Below are positions 1 to 5,280 of a stretch of DNA of 7,075 bases, piece after piece; within the stretch, counting starts at the first letter, position 1; each line of letters begins with the position of its first letter. The position numbers and the translations under genes were made by a program. Location of the stretch: NCBI GenBank assembly GCA_905213725.1, contig CAJMJM010000096.1, positions 1 to 7,075 of the forward strand, given 5' to 3'. The notes under the pieces were generated by a model. The model did no database searches and had not been told where the DNA came from. It saw nothing but the letters and a program-made list of their open reading frames with translations. This DNA is from Collinsella aerofaciens (lineage in GTDB: Bacteria; Actinomycetota; Coriobacteriia; Coriobacteriales; Coriobacteriaceae).

Positions 1-2065
1 ACTTGGGCGCGGGCTCATAAGAGTCGAACTGCATCGTGTAGGATGCACGGCCCTGGGTCTGGGAGCGAAGGTCGGTAGCGTAACCGAACATCTCGCCCAG
101 CGGCACCTTGGCACGGATGAGCTTGGTGTTCTTGCGATCCTCCATGCCCTCGATCTTGCCGCGGCGACCGGAGAGGTTGCCCATAACGTCGCCCATGTAC
201 TGCTCGGGGGTCTCGACCTCGACAGCCATGATCGGCTCGAGCAGCTGCGGATCGGACTTCTTGAGGGCGTCCTTGATAGCCATGGAACCGGCGATCTTGA
301 AGGCGGCCTCGGAGGAGTCGACCTCGTGGTAAGAACCGTCGAACAGGGTGACCTTAACGTCGAGGACCGGGAAGCCGGCGATAACACCGGTGTTCAGGGC
401 CTCCTGGATGCCCTTGTCGATGGACGGGATGTACTCCTTGGGCACGACGCCGCCGACGATAGCGTTGACGAACTCGTAGCCGAAGCCCTCCTCCATCTTC
501 TCGAGCTTGATGACGGCATGGCCGTACTGACCGCGACCGCCGGACTGACGGACGAACTTGCCCTCAGCCTTCTCGACGTCGTGACCAGCGGTCTCGCGGT
601 AGGCAACCTGGGGCTTACCAACGTTAGCGTCAACCTTGAACTCACGGAGCAGACGGTCGACGATGATCTCGAGGTGCAGCTCGCCCATGCCGGCGATGAT
701 GGTCTGGCCGGTCTCGTGGTTGGTGGACACCTGGAAGGTCGGGTCCTCCTCGGCGAGCTTGGTCAGAGCCAGGGACATCTTGTCCTGCTCGGCCTTGGTC
801 TTGGGCTCGATGGCAACGTCGATAACGGGCTTAGCGAACTCGATCTTCTCGAGGACGATCTCCTTGCCCTCGGCGCACAGGGTGTCGCCGGTGGTGGAGT
901 TCTTGAAGCCGACGCAAGCGACGATGTCGCCGGCGGCAGCGTCGTCACGGTCGATACGCTCGGCGGCGTTCATCTCGAGGATGCGGCCGAGGCGCTCGCG
1001 CTGACCGTTGGAAGCGTTGACAACGTAGGAGCCGGACTCGGCGCGGCCGGAGTAAACGCGGACGTAGGTGAGCTTACCGACGAACGGGTCGGTCATGATC
1101 TTGAAGACCAGGCCGGAGAAGGGCTCGTCGAAGGAAGGATGACGCTGGATCTCCTCGCCGGTGTCCGGATCGGTACCGGTGACGGCCTCAACGTCGAGCG
1201 GGCTGGGCAGGTAGTCGACGACAGCGTCGAGCAGCTCCTGAACGCCCTTGTTCTTGTAGGCGGAGCCCACGAAGACGAGGTTGAGCTCGTTGGCCAGAAC
1301 GCCCTTGCGCAGAGCGGCCTTAAGCTCCTCGACGGTGAAGTCCTCCTCCATGAGGATCTTCTCCATGAGCTCGTCGTCAAAGCTGGCAGCAGCGTCAAGG
1401 AGCTCCTCGCGCTTGGTGGCAGCGATGTCGGCGAACTCAGCCGGGATCTCGTCCATCGGCTCGGGGTAGGTCATACCCTTCTCGTCGGCCTTGAAGTCCC
1501 ATGCAGTCATGGTGACCAGGTCGATGACGCCCCAGAAGTTGTCCTCGGCGCCCATCGGGACCTGAGCGGCCACGGCGTTAGCGTCGAGACGATCCTTCAT
1601 GGTCTCGATAGCGTTGAAGAAGTCAGCGCCCACGCGGTCATACTTATTGATGAAGGCGATGCGGGGGACGTTGAAGGTAGAAGCCTGACGCCAAACGGTC
1701 TCAGACTGGGGCTGAACGCCGGCAACGGCGTCGAAGACGGCGACAGCGCCATCGAGGACGCGCAGGCAGCGCGCGACCTCGGCGGTGAAGTCAACGTGGC
1801 CCGGGGTGTCGATGATCTGGATGCGGTAGTCCTTACCGTCCTTGTTCCAGAAGCACGTGGTAGCAGCGGAGGTAATGGTTACGCCGCGCTCCTGCTCCTG
1901 AACCATCCAGTCCATGGTGGCAGCGCCCTCATGGACCTCACCGATCTTGTGGGTCTTACCGGTGTAGTAAAGAATACGCTCGGTCGTGGTGGTCTTACCG
2001 GCATCGATGTGGGCCATGATGCCGATGTTACGGGTATCGGAAAGCTTGTACTTAGGCTTAGCCAT
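1..2065 (-). CDS. fusA: Elongation factor G (EF-G), 3' end outside window
   Basis: EF-G is the cytosolic GTPase that drives tRNA-mRNA translocation on the ribosome and, with RRF, ribosome recycling. 688 codons are visible from ATG at 2065 to the left edge; the last residues read FDSYEPAPK, so only about ten residues should be missing. I translated the first third codon by codon without finding a stop. GTPase motifs: P-loop AHIDAGKTT at residues 18-26, switch I end RGVTIT near 60, DTPGH at 86-90, and NKYD at 140-143 where most EF-Gs have NKMD. The segment after DTPGHVDF reads EVARCLRV rather than the usual EVERSLRV. Domain IV with GGRGQYGHAV begins near residue 505. The Shine-Dalgarno TAAGGA lies 7 bases before the ATG, and the gap to rpsG is only 19 bp, so it is co-transcribed with rpsL and rpsG. 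Confidence 0.97.
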   Translation of the reverse strand, partial: MAKPKYKLSDTRNIGIMAHIDAGKTTTTERILYYTGKTHKIGEVHEGAATMDWMVQEQERGVTITSAATTCFWNKDGKDYRIQIIDTPGHVDFTAEVARCLRVLDGAVAVFDAVAGVQPQSETVWRQASTFNVPRIAFINKYDRVGADFFNAIETMKDRLDANAVAAQVPMGAEDNFWGVIDLVTMTAWDFKADEKGMTYPEPMDEIPAEFADIAATKREELLDAAASFDDELMEKILMEEDFTVEELKAALRKGVLANELNLVFVGSAYKNKGVQELLDAVVDYLPSPLDVEAVTGTDPDTGEEIQRHPSFDEPFSGLVFKIMTDPFVGKLTYVRVYSGRAESGSYVVNASNGQRERLGRILEMNAAERIDRDDAAAGDIVACVGFKNSTTGDTLCAEGKEIVLEKIEFAKPVIDVAIEPKTKAEQDKMSLALTKLAEEDPTFQVSTNHETGQTIIAGMGELHLEIIVDRLLREFKVDANVGKPQVAYRETAGHDVEKAEGKFVRQSGGRGQYGHAVIKLEKMEEGFGYEFVNAIVGGVVPKEYIPSIDKGIQEALNTGVIAGFPVLDVKVTLFDGSYHEVDSSEAAFKIAGSMAIKDALKKSDPQLLEPIMAVEVETPEQYMGDVMGNLSGRRGKIEGMEDRKNTKLIRAKVPLGEMFGYATDLRSQTQGRASYTMQFDSYEPAPK

Positions 2066-2084
2066 GTTAGTTCCTTACCTTAAC

Positions 2085-2558
2085 TTACCAACGATAGTGA
2101 GAGAACGCGCGGTTGGCCTCGGCCATCTTGAAGACGTCCTCACGCTTCTTGACGGAAGCGCCCAGGCCGTTGGAAGCGTCGAGGATCTCGTTGGCGAGAC
2201 GCTCGGCCATGGTCTTCTCCTTGCGAGCGCGGGAGAAGTTGACGATCCAGCGGATACCCAGAGCGGTGGAACGACGGGAGTTGACCTCCATCGGGACCTG
2301 ATAGGTAGCGCCACCGACACGCTTGGGCTTAACCTCGAGCGTGGGCTTGACGTTGTCCATAGCCTTCTTGAAGGTAGCGAGAGCGTCGCCACCCTCAGAC
2401 TTCTCGGCAACGATCTCGAAAGCGGTGTAAACGATGCGCTCAGCGGTGGCCTTCTTGCCGTCAAGAAGGACCTTGTTGATGAGCTGAGTCACCAGGCGGT
2501 TGTTGTAAACGGCGTCAGGCTGAACCTCACGACGATTAGCTGCTGCACGACGCGGCAT
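2085..2558 (-). CDS. rpsG: 30S ribosomal protein S7
   Basis: S7 is a primary 16S rRNA-binding protein that nucleates the head of the small subunit and lines the E-site and mRNA exit region. The 157-residue length matches the family (about 156). The N-terminal MPRRAAANRR, the central GGATYQVP, the RWIVNFSRAR segment and the C-terminal AFSHYRW are all typical. ATG at 2558 is preceded by AAGGAG with a 7-base spacer, and the reading frame ends in TAA at 2085-2087. It sits between rpsL (73 bp gap holding a hairpin) and fusA (19 bp gap), the standard str operon order. In E. coli S7 represses its own operon by binding the rpsL-rpsG intercistronic RNA; the hairpin here makes similar feedback possible, by inference only. 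Confidence 0.98.
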   Translation of the reverse strand: MPRRAAANRREVQPDAVYNNRLVTQLINKVLLDGKKATAERIVYTAFEIVAEKSEGGDALATFKKAMDNVKPTLEVKPKRVGGATYQVPMEVNSRRSTALGIRWIVNFSRARKEKTMAERLANEILDASNGLGASVKKREDVFKMAEANRAFSHYRW

Positions 2559-2580
2559 GTGAAATCTCCTTAAGTGTCTA

Positions 2581-2606
2581 CCGTGCGGCGCTTAGGCGGC
2601 ACACGG
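2581..2606 (-). promoter_or_regulatory. Hairpin in the rpsL-rpsG intercistronic leader
   Basis: The transcript (minus strand) can fold into a hairpin: 7 base pairs (CCGTGTG with CGCACGG, one G-U), one C/C mismatch, 3 further pairs and a CUAA loop. It ends 22 bases before the rpsG ATG. No U-run follows, so it is not a terminator. Its position matches where E. coli has the S7 autoregulatory site, but the sequence was not compared with known S7 targets. Confidence 0.5.
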
Positions 2607-2631
2607 CGAAAGTATCAAAACGTTATCTGGC

Positions 2632-3009
2632 TTATTTGGCCTTGGGGCGCTTAGCACCGTACTTGGAACGGGCCTGCATACGGTTCTGGACCGGAGCAGC
2701 GTCGTAGGCGCCACGGATGACGTGATAACGGACACCAGGGAGGTCACGGACACGACCGCCGCGGACGAGCACGATGGAGTGCTCCTGCAGGTAGTGGCCC
2801 TCACACGGGATGTAAGCAGTAACTTCGATGCCGTTGACAAGGCGAACACGGGCAACCTTACGAAGAGCCGAGTTCGGCTTCTTGGGGCTCGTGGTGAAGA
2901 CGCGGGTGCACACGCCGCGCTTCTGGGAGTTGTGCTGCAGAGCAGCGTTCTTGGACTTCTTGGGCACGGAACGACGGCCCTGGCGAACCAGCTGGTTAAT
3001 AGTAGGCAA
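2632..3009 (-). CDS. rpsL: 30S ribosomal protein S12
   Basis: S12 lies at the decoding centre and controls accuracy; it is the classical streptomycin target-site protein. The 125-residue protein has the diagnostic KRGVCTRV (30-37), PKKPNSALRKV (42-52), ARVRLVNG and RGGRV-DLPGVRYH (83-96) blocks. Lys43 and Lys44 are present and canonical. Residue 88, nearly always Lys, is Arg here (codon CGT at 2748-2746). Residue 41 is Ser rather than the common Thr. The start is TTG at 3009, chosen because PTINQLV begins all S12 proteins of this type and AAGGAG stands 6 bases upstream; no ATG or GTG fits. It is the first gene of rpsL-rpsG-fusA and has its own promoter about 100 bp upstream. The stop is TAA at 2632-2634. 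Confidence 0.98.
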   Translation of the reverse strand: MPTINQLVRQGRRSVPKKSKNAALQHNSQKRGVCTRVFTTSPKKPNSALRKVARVRLVNGIEVTAYIPCEGHYLQEHSIVLVRGGRVRDLPGVRYHVIRGAYDAAPVQNRMQARSKYGAKRPKAK

Positions 3010-3102
3010 AGCGTACTCCTTCTCGAATGATTCCAGCTTTCTGTAAAGTGCAACGGCTTGAATCGAGGGGTCAGCATCCCCCTACGAAACACGCAGTTCG
3101 AT

Positions 3103-3131
3103 AGGATACGTGGCGTTAGCTGTGCCGTCAA
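3103..3131 (-). promoter_or_regulatory. Housekeeping promoter for rpsL-rpsG-fusA
   Basis: On the minus strand TTGACG (3131-3126) and TATCCT (3108-3103) are separated by 17 bases, a good match to a sigma-70/SigA-type promoter. Transcription should begin near 3097, giving a leader of about 88 nt before rpsL. The leader contains a short GGGG...CCCC hairpin (near 3067-3083) but no U-run, so I do not call an attenuator. Confidence 0.7.
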
Positions 3132-3215
3132 CAGACCACGCCGCCGGGCGTATCCCAAAATTGGCACATTTCCGCAAAGCCTACACAAAAGGAATCCCTT
3201 TCTGTGCGCGGGGGT

Positions 3216-3354
3216 GGATTCCCGGACCGGGCGGCGCGGGGGTTAAGTTTGCTGCTCTACAGTCCTGACTCGCACGGAGAGCACATTAAGTGCTCTCCGG
3301 CTCGTGCGGAACTCGCGACAAACTTAAGCCGCCGGCCGCCCGGGCCGGGAATCC
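3216..3354. repeat. 139-bp palindromic element, MITE- or REP-like
   Basis: Outer arms of 36 bp (3216-3251 and 3319-3354) are inverted copies matching at 31 of 36 positions; they begin GGATTCCCGG and end TTAAGTTTG on the left arm. Between them lies a second hairpin: GGAGAGCAC (3276-3284) with GTGCTCTCC (3290-3298), loop ATTAA, extended by CGCAC (3271-3275) with GTGCG (3304-3308) across a 5-base bulge. The size, nested symmetry and location suggest a small non-coding mobile or structural element. I see no target-site duplication and no protein. Its family is not recognised. Confidence 0.6.
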
Positions 3355-3382
3355 GACGTGCTCGGCGGGGCAACGCTACCCG

Positions 3383-3406
3383 CCAAAAAGGGACAGGTTT
3401 ATTTTG
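3383..3406 (+). repeat. 24-bp inverted repeat, left copy
   Basis: This copy begins CCAAAAAGGG and ends TTTATTTTG, with core GGGACAGGTTTATTTTG. An identical copy lies in the opposite orientation at 5179-5202. The two enclose the complete sigma/anti-sigma transcription unit, with the TTTTG ends pointing inward. Within the copy CAAAA and TTTTG can pair, as in a degenerate REP-type hairpin. It is a likely member of a dispersed intergenic repeat, but its copy number cannot be judged here. Confidence 0.75.
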
Positions 3407-3497
3407 TTCGGTTTTATCTGGTGAAACGTCGCGCTCCAGCGGTAATCTGCTCTCATCTGACGCATGGAAATCGGCGGCGTTTCCATTTAACGCAAAA

Positions 3498-3528
3498 GAG
3501 GCCGCTTCCCCTAGTAGGAAGCGGCCTC
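3498..3528 (-). terminator. Intrinsic terminator of the sigma/anti-sigma operon
   Basis: A perfect 12-bp stem (GAGGCCGCTTCC at 3498-3509 with GGAAGCGGCCTC at 3517-3528) with a 7-base loop is followed on the minus strand by TTTTGCG. It begins only 5 bases after the anti-sigma stop codon. The U-run is short, but the stem is strong. It closes the operon before the str promoter. There is no T-run on the plus-strand side, so it works mainly in one direction. Confidence 0.85.
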
Positions 3529-3533
3529 AGACC

Positions 3534-4610
3534 TTACGAATAGACGATGGTAAAGGGTACTTTTGTTTCGGTCTCCCCTGTTGACGTGCACCTCGTGCCC
3601 TCAAGCGTTACTGAGACCACTTGTTCGACATCAATCAACTTCGTTGGCACCCAGATGTTCTCTCCGCTATTGCGCCCATAAGAAAAATATAAGTTGAACA
3701 CCCCTGCGTCGTCATCTTCGATAATCTGCTCCGATCCATCCTTGTAGCTGACGGTCAGCTTATTATCAACTGCTTCATAGCCCAAATCATCGATGTGCGT
3801 CTGGATGGAAAACGGGCTAATCTCAAGAGGCGAGTCACCGGAGCGGAGTTCCTTTGTATCGACGTACGCTCCAATATTGAACTCGGGTGTCGACGCCTCA
3901 AACCGCCTCGCACTCTCACCTTCACCCTCGGTCCAGTGGATATTCCAGGTGACCGCATGTTGCAAATCTCGCTCGCGATCCATAGCGGCAAAGTACATCG
4001 TGCCATTAATGACAGTATCGCTTGATGTGTCCTTATCAATTGTGCTGCGTGTGTCAGGCCATTCCTCGCCGAACTTCATATCGGGCGTGCCGATGCCCTG
4101 TTCTTCTTCACCATAGAGAACAAGTTCGCCAATCTCTGCTGCTGGCTTGTAGTAGTTAACTCCATTTGGATTGGACAACGTAAACGTCACGGCTCCGCAG
4201 CCGTTTTGGTCGATTGCCATCTCATGGATATCAAGCGTATAGCCGTTACCCTCGACGGACAGATTAACCTTCTGGACTGTGCCCTCCAGGCTTTGGGGCG
4301 CGATGCCATCGCCAAACTCTCTGGTGTAGGTATATTTAGTTCCCGATGAGCCGCCGTTGGTCCAGGTAATGGAATCCCCGTTGCCGTGGTTTCCCCAGGC
4401 TGAGGCAAAATAGCTGGAATTGACAACGGCGTAGGCGACCCCTCCGGTCGCCAACACTCCGGCAAGACATCCGATAACCGCAACATAGAGGGGCTTAGCA
4501 TGACCCCTTTTGCGAAGCGGCTCGCCTTCAGCTGCATTAAGAACGCGATCTGCAAGATTGCTATCGGCTTGGATGGACTCGAAGGCCTGCTTGATTTGAT
4601 TGGATTTCAC
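3534..4610 (-). CDS. Membrane anti-sigma factor, DUF4179-like
   Basis: Probable regulator that binds the ECF sigma factor encoded just upstream and releases it on an envelope signal. The 358-residue protein has a short charged cytoplasmic part (1-40), one membrane helix (about 41-63, LYVAVIGCLAGVLATGGVAY) and a large external domain (64-358) rich in beta-type sequence, resembling the DUF4179 anti-sigma architecture. The 40-residue cytoplasmic part has no HxxxCxxC zinc anti-sigma motif. Two external cysteines (138 and 341) could form a disulphide. The start is GTG at 4610, chosen for the AGGAGG about 7 bases upstream and the sensible N-terminus MKSNQIKQAFESI. It overlaps the end of the sigma gene by 50 bp, implying coupled translation. 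The base composition is visibly less G+C-rich than the ribosomal genes. DUF4179 assignment is from overall architecture; the ligand is unknown. Confidence 0.8.
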   Translation of the reverse strand: MKSNQIKQAFESIQADSNLADRVLNAAEGEPLRKRGHAKPLYVAVIGCLAGVLATGGVAYAVVNSSYFASAWGNHGNGDSITWTNGGSSGTKYTYTREFGDGIAPQSLEGTVQKVNLSVEGNGYTLDIHEMAIDQNGCGAVTFTLSNPNGVNYYKPAAEIGELVLYGEEEQGIGTPDMKFGEEWPDTRSTIDKDTSSDTVINGTMYFAAMDRERDLQHAVTWNIHWTEGEGESARRFEASTPEFNIGAYVDTKELRSGDSPLEISPFSIQTHIDDLGYEAVDNKLTVSYKDGSEQIIEDDDAGVFNLYFSYGRNSGENIWVPTKLIDVEQVVSVTLEGTRCTSTGETETKVPFTIVYS

Positions 4611-5079
4611 GGTCGCCCTCCTCTAGGATGAATTTGAGCTTCGATCGACCGCGAGCTAAACGCGTTCGAACGGTCGCGGCTGGTACATGCAACAACTCGG
4701 CAATCTCTGAGGTCGAAAAGCCTAGATAGTAATAGAGCACGATGGGAACACGGAATCGTTCCGGAAGTCGCATAACGTCTGACAGGACCACCTTGGTCTC
4801 ATCCTGCGCTGCCGAGAGTGAATCGGCCAAGTTCTCAATATCCTCTATGCGCCTCCATGGCTTTCGAAAGAGCGATTTGCATTCATTGATCGTGACCCGA
4901 ATAAGCCAGCGACGAAGATGCTCCCAACTTTCAAAGTGTCCATCGCTTTTGAGCAACTTAAGAAAGACATCTTGGGCAACATCGTCGGCATCGGCACGAT
5001 CGCGTAGGTACGTCAATGCGATCCGAAACACGACATCCCGGTAATCTTCGACCGCCTGTCTAAATGCTTGTTCTTCCAT
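4561..5079 (-). CDS. ECF-family RNA polymerase sigma factor
   Basis: Directs RNA polymerase to a small regulon, presumably for envelope stress. The 172-residue protein has only sigma regions 2 and 4: region 2 at about 10-74 (YRDVVFRIALTYL, DADDVAQDVFLKLL, RRWLIRVTINECKSLFR) and region 4 at about 105-152 (LPERFRVPIVLYYYLGFS, then the helix-turn-helix SEIAELLHVPAATVRTRLARGR). This is the usual ECF size and layout. The frame is open further upstream, but I chose ATG at 5079 because GGAGG lies 5 bases before it and because the upstream part would overlap the promoter and is not sigma-like. The gene ends in TAG at 4561-4563 inside the anti-sigma gene. It carries its own ECF-type promoter and lies between rpoC and rpsL, where most bacteria have no sigma gene. 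Confidence 0.93.
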   Translation of the reverse strand: MEEQAFRQAVEDYRDVVFRIALTYLRDRADADDVAQDVFLKLLKSDGHFESWEHLRRWLIRVTINECKSLFRKPWRRIEDIENLADSLSAAQDETKVVLSDVMRLPERFRVPIVLYYYLGFSTSEIAELLHVPAATVRTRLARGRSKLKFILEEGDREIQSNQAGLRVHPSR

Positions 5080-5127
5080 AATCACCTCCCGGTGATGCTG
5101 ATGTTTCTTGCTGAGGCCCTCACCATA

Positions 5128-5156
5128 GATACGCTTTGACCGAACGAAATGTTTCA
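5128..5156 (-). promoter_or_regulatory. Candidate ECF-type (autoregulatory) promoter
   Basis: On the minus strand TGAAAC-ATTT (5156-5147) is followed, with 17 bases between the two elements, by CGTATC (5133-5128). TGAAAC with a CGT-type -10 about 16-17 bases later is the pattern of ECF sigma promoters such as those of B. subtilis SigW. It gives a leader of roughly 40 nt before the sigma ATG at 5079. No well-spaced sigma-70 promoter was found in this gap: TTGAAA and TATCTA overlap it but stand 20 bases apart. Confidence 0.6.
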
Positions 5157-5171
5157 AATTCAAGCAGGAAT

Positions 5172-5208
5172 AACCTACCAAAATAAACCTGTCCCTTTTT
5201 GGTAGGTT
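5172..5208. repeat. Perfect 12-bp hairpin containing the right 24-bp inverted repeat copy
   Basis: AACCTACCAAAA (5172-5183) pairs perfectly with TTTTGGTAGGTT (5197-5208) around a 13-base loop. The inner part, 5179-5202, is an exact reverse complement of 3383-3406. Unlike the left copy, this one keeps fully complementary flanks, which looks like an intact REP-type hairpin against a decayed one. It lies between the rpoC terminator and the ECF promoter. Confidence 0.75.
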
Positions 5209-5217
5209 TTCTTCAAC

Positions 5218-5254
5218 AAAAAAGACCCGCTCCCCTGTTGGGAAGCGGGTCTTT
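5218..5254 (-). terminator. Intrinsic terminator after rpoC
   Basis: On the minus strand an 11-bp stem (5244-5254 with 5221-5231, AAAGACCCGCT/AGCGGGTCTTT) is followed by a run of T (5223-5218). It begins 26 bases after the rpoC stop. The loop-proximal bases resemble those of the anti-sigma terminator (GGAAGCGG...CGCT-CCCC). It separates rpoBC transcription from the sigma unit. Confidence 0.85.
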
Positions 5255-5280
5255 GGAAGGACGGTTAACGTACTAGGAAA

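Larger units (their letters stand above)
3010..3533. other. 524-bp intergenic region between anti-sigma gene and rpsL
   Basis: No credible gene lies here. From right to left it holds the anti-sigma terminator (3498-3528), about 90 bp without a clear function apart from a 7-bp hairpin (ATGGAAA at 3464-3470 with TTTCCAT at 3480-3486), one arm of a 24-bp inverted repeat (3383-3406), a small GGCGGG/CCCGCC hairpin (3364-3369 with 3379-3384), a 139-bp palindromic element (3216-3354), the str promoter (3103-3131) and the rpsL leader. The open frames crossing it run through these palindromes, lack ribosome binding sites and have no recognisable protein character. Confidence 0.7.

Noticed and set aside
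326..2083. 585-codon open frame on the plus strand, antisense to fusA
   Set aside because: It is codon-aligned with fusA on the other strand, and its Leu/Gly/Asp/Val-rich sequence is what highly biased G+C-rich codons give in reverse. EF-G homology on the minus strand explains the region fully.
3364..3384. GGCGGG/CCCGCC hairpin followed by AAAAA as a plus-strand terminator
   Set aside because: An A-run rather than a T-run follows on the plus strand, and there is no plus-strand gene to terminate.
3464..3486. 7-bp hairpin ATGGAAA/TTTCCAT as a terminator
   Set aside because: The stem is short and no T-run follows on either strand; the strong terminator at 3498-3528 already closes the operon.
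3010..3533. tRNA, riboswitch or CRISPR in the long intergenic region
   Set aside because: No cloverleaf, no recognised aptamer core and no regularly spaced direct repeats were seen; the symmetry is inverted repeats only.
3204..3584. 126-codon open frame on the plus strand
   Set aside because: It runs through the 139-bp palindrome, the 24-bp repeat and the anti-sigma terminator into the anti-sigma gene, has no ribosome binding site and no protein family character.
5080..5181. Extended N-terminus for the sigma factor (start at 5181)
   Set aside because: It would translate across the candidate promoter and lacks a ribosome binding site, whereas ATG at 5079 has GGAGG at proper distance and begins the normal ECF region 2.
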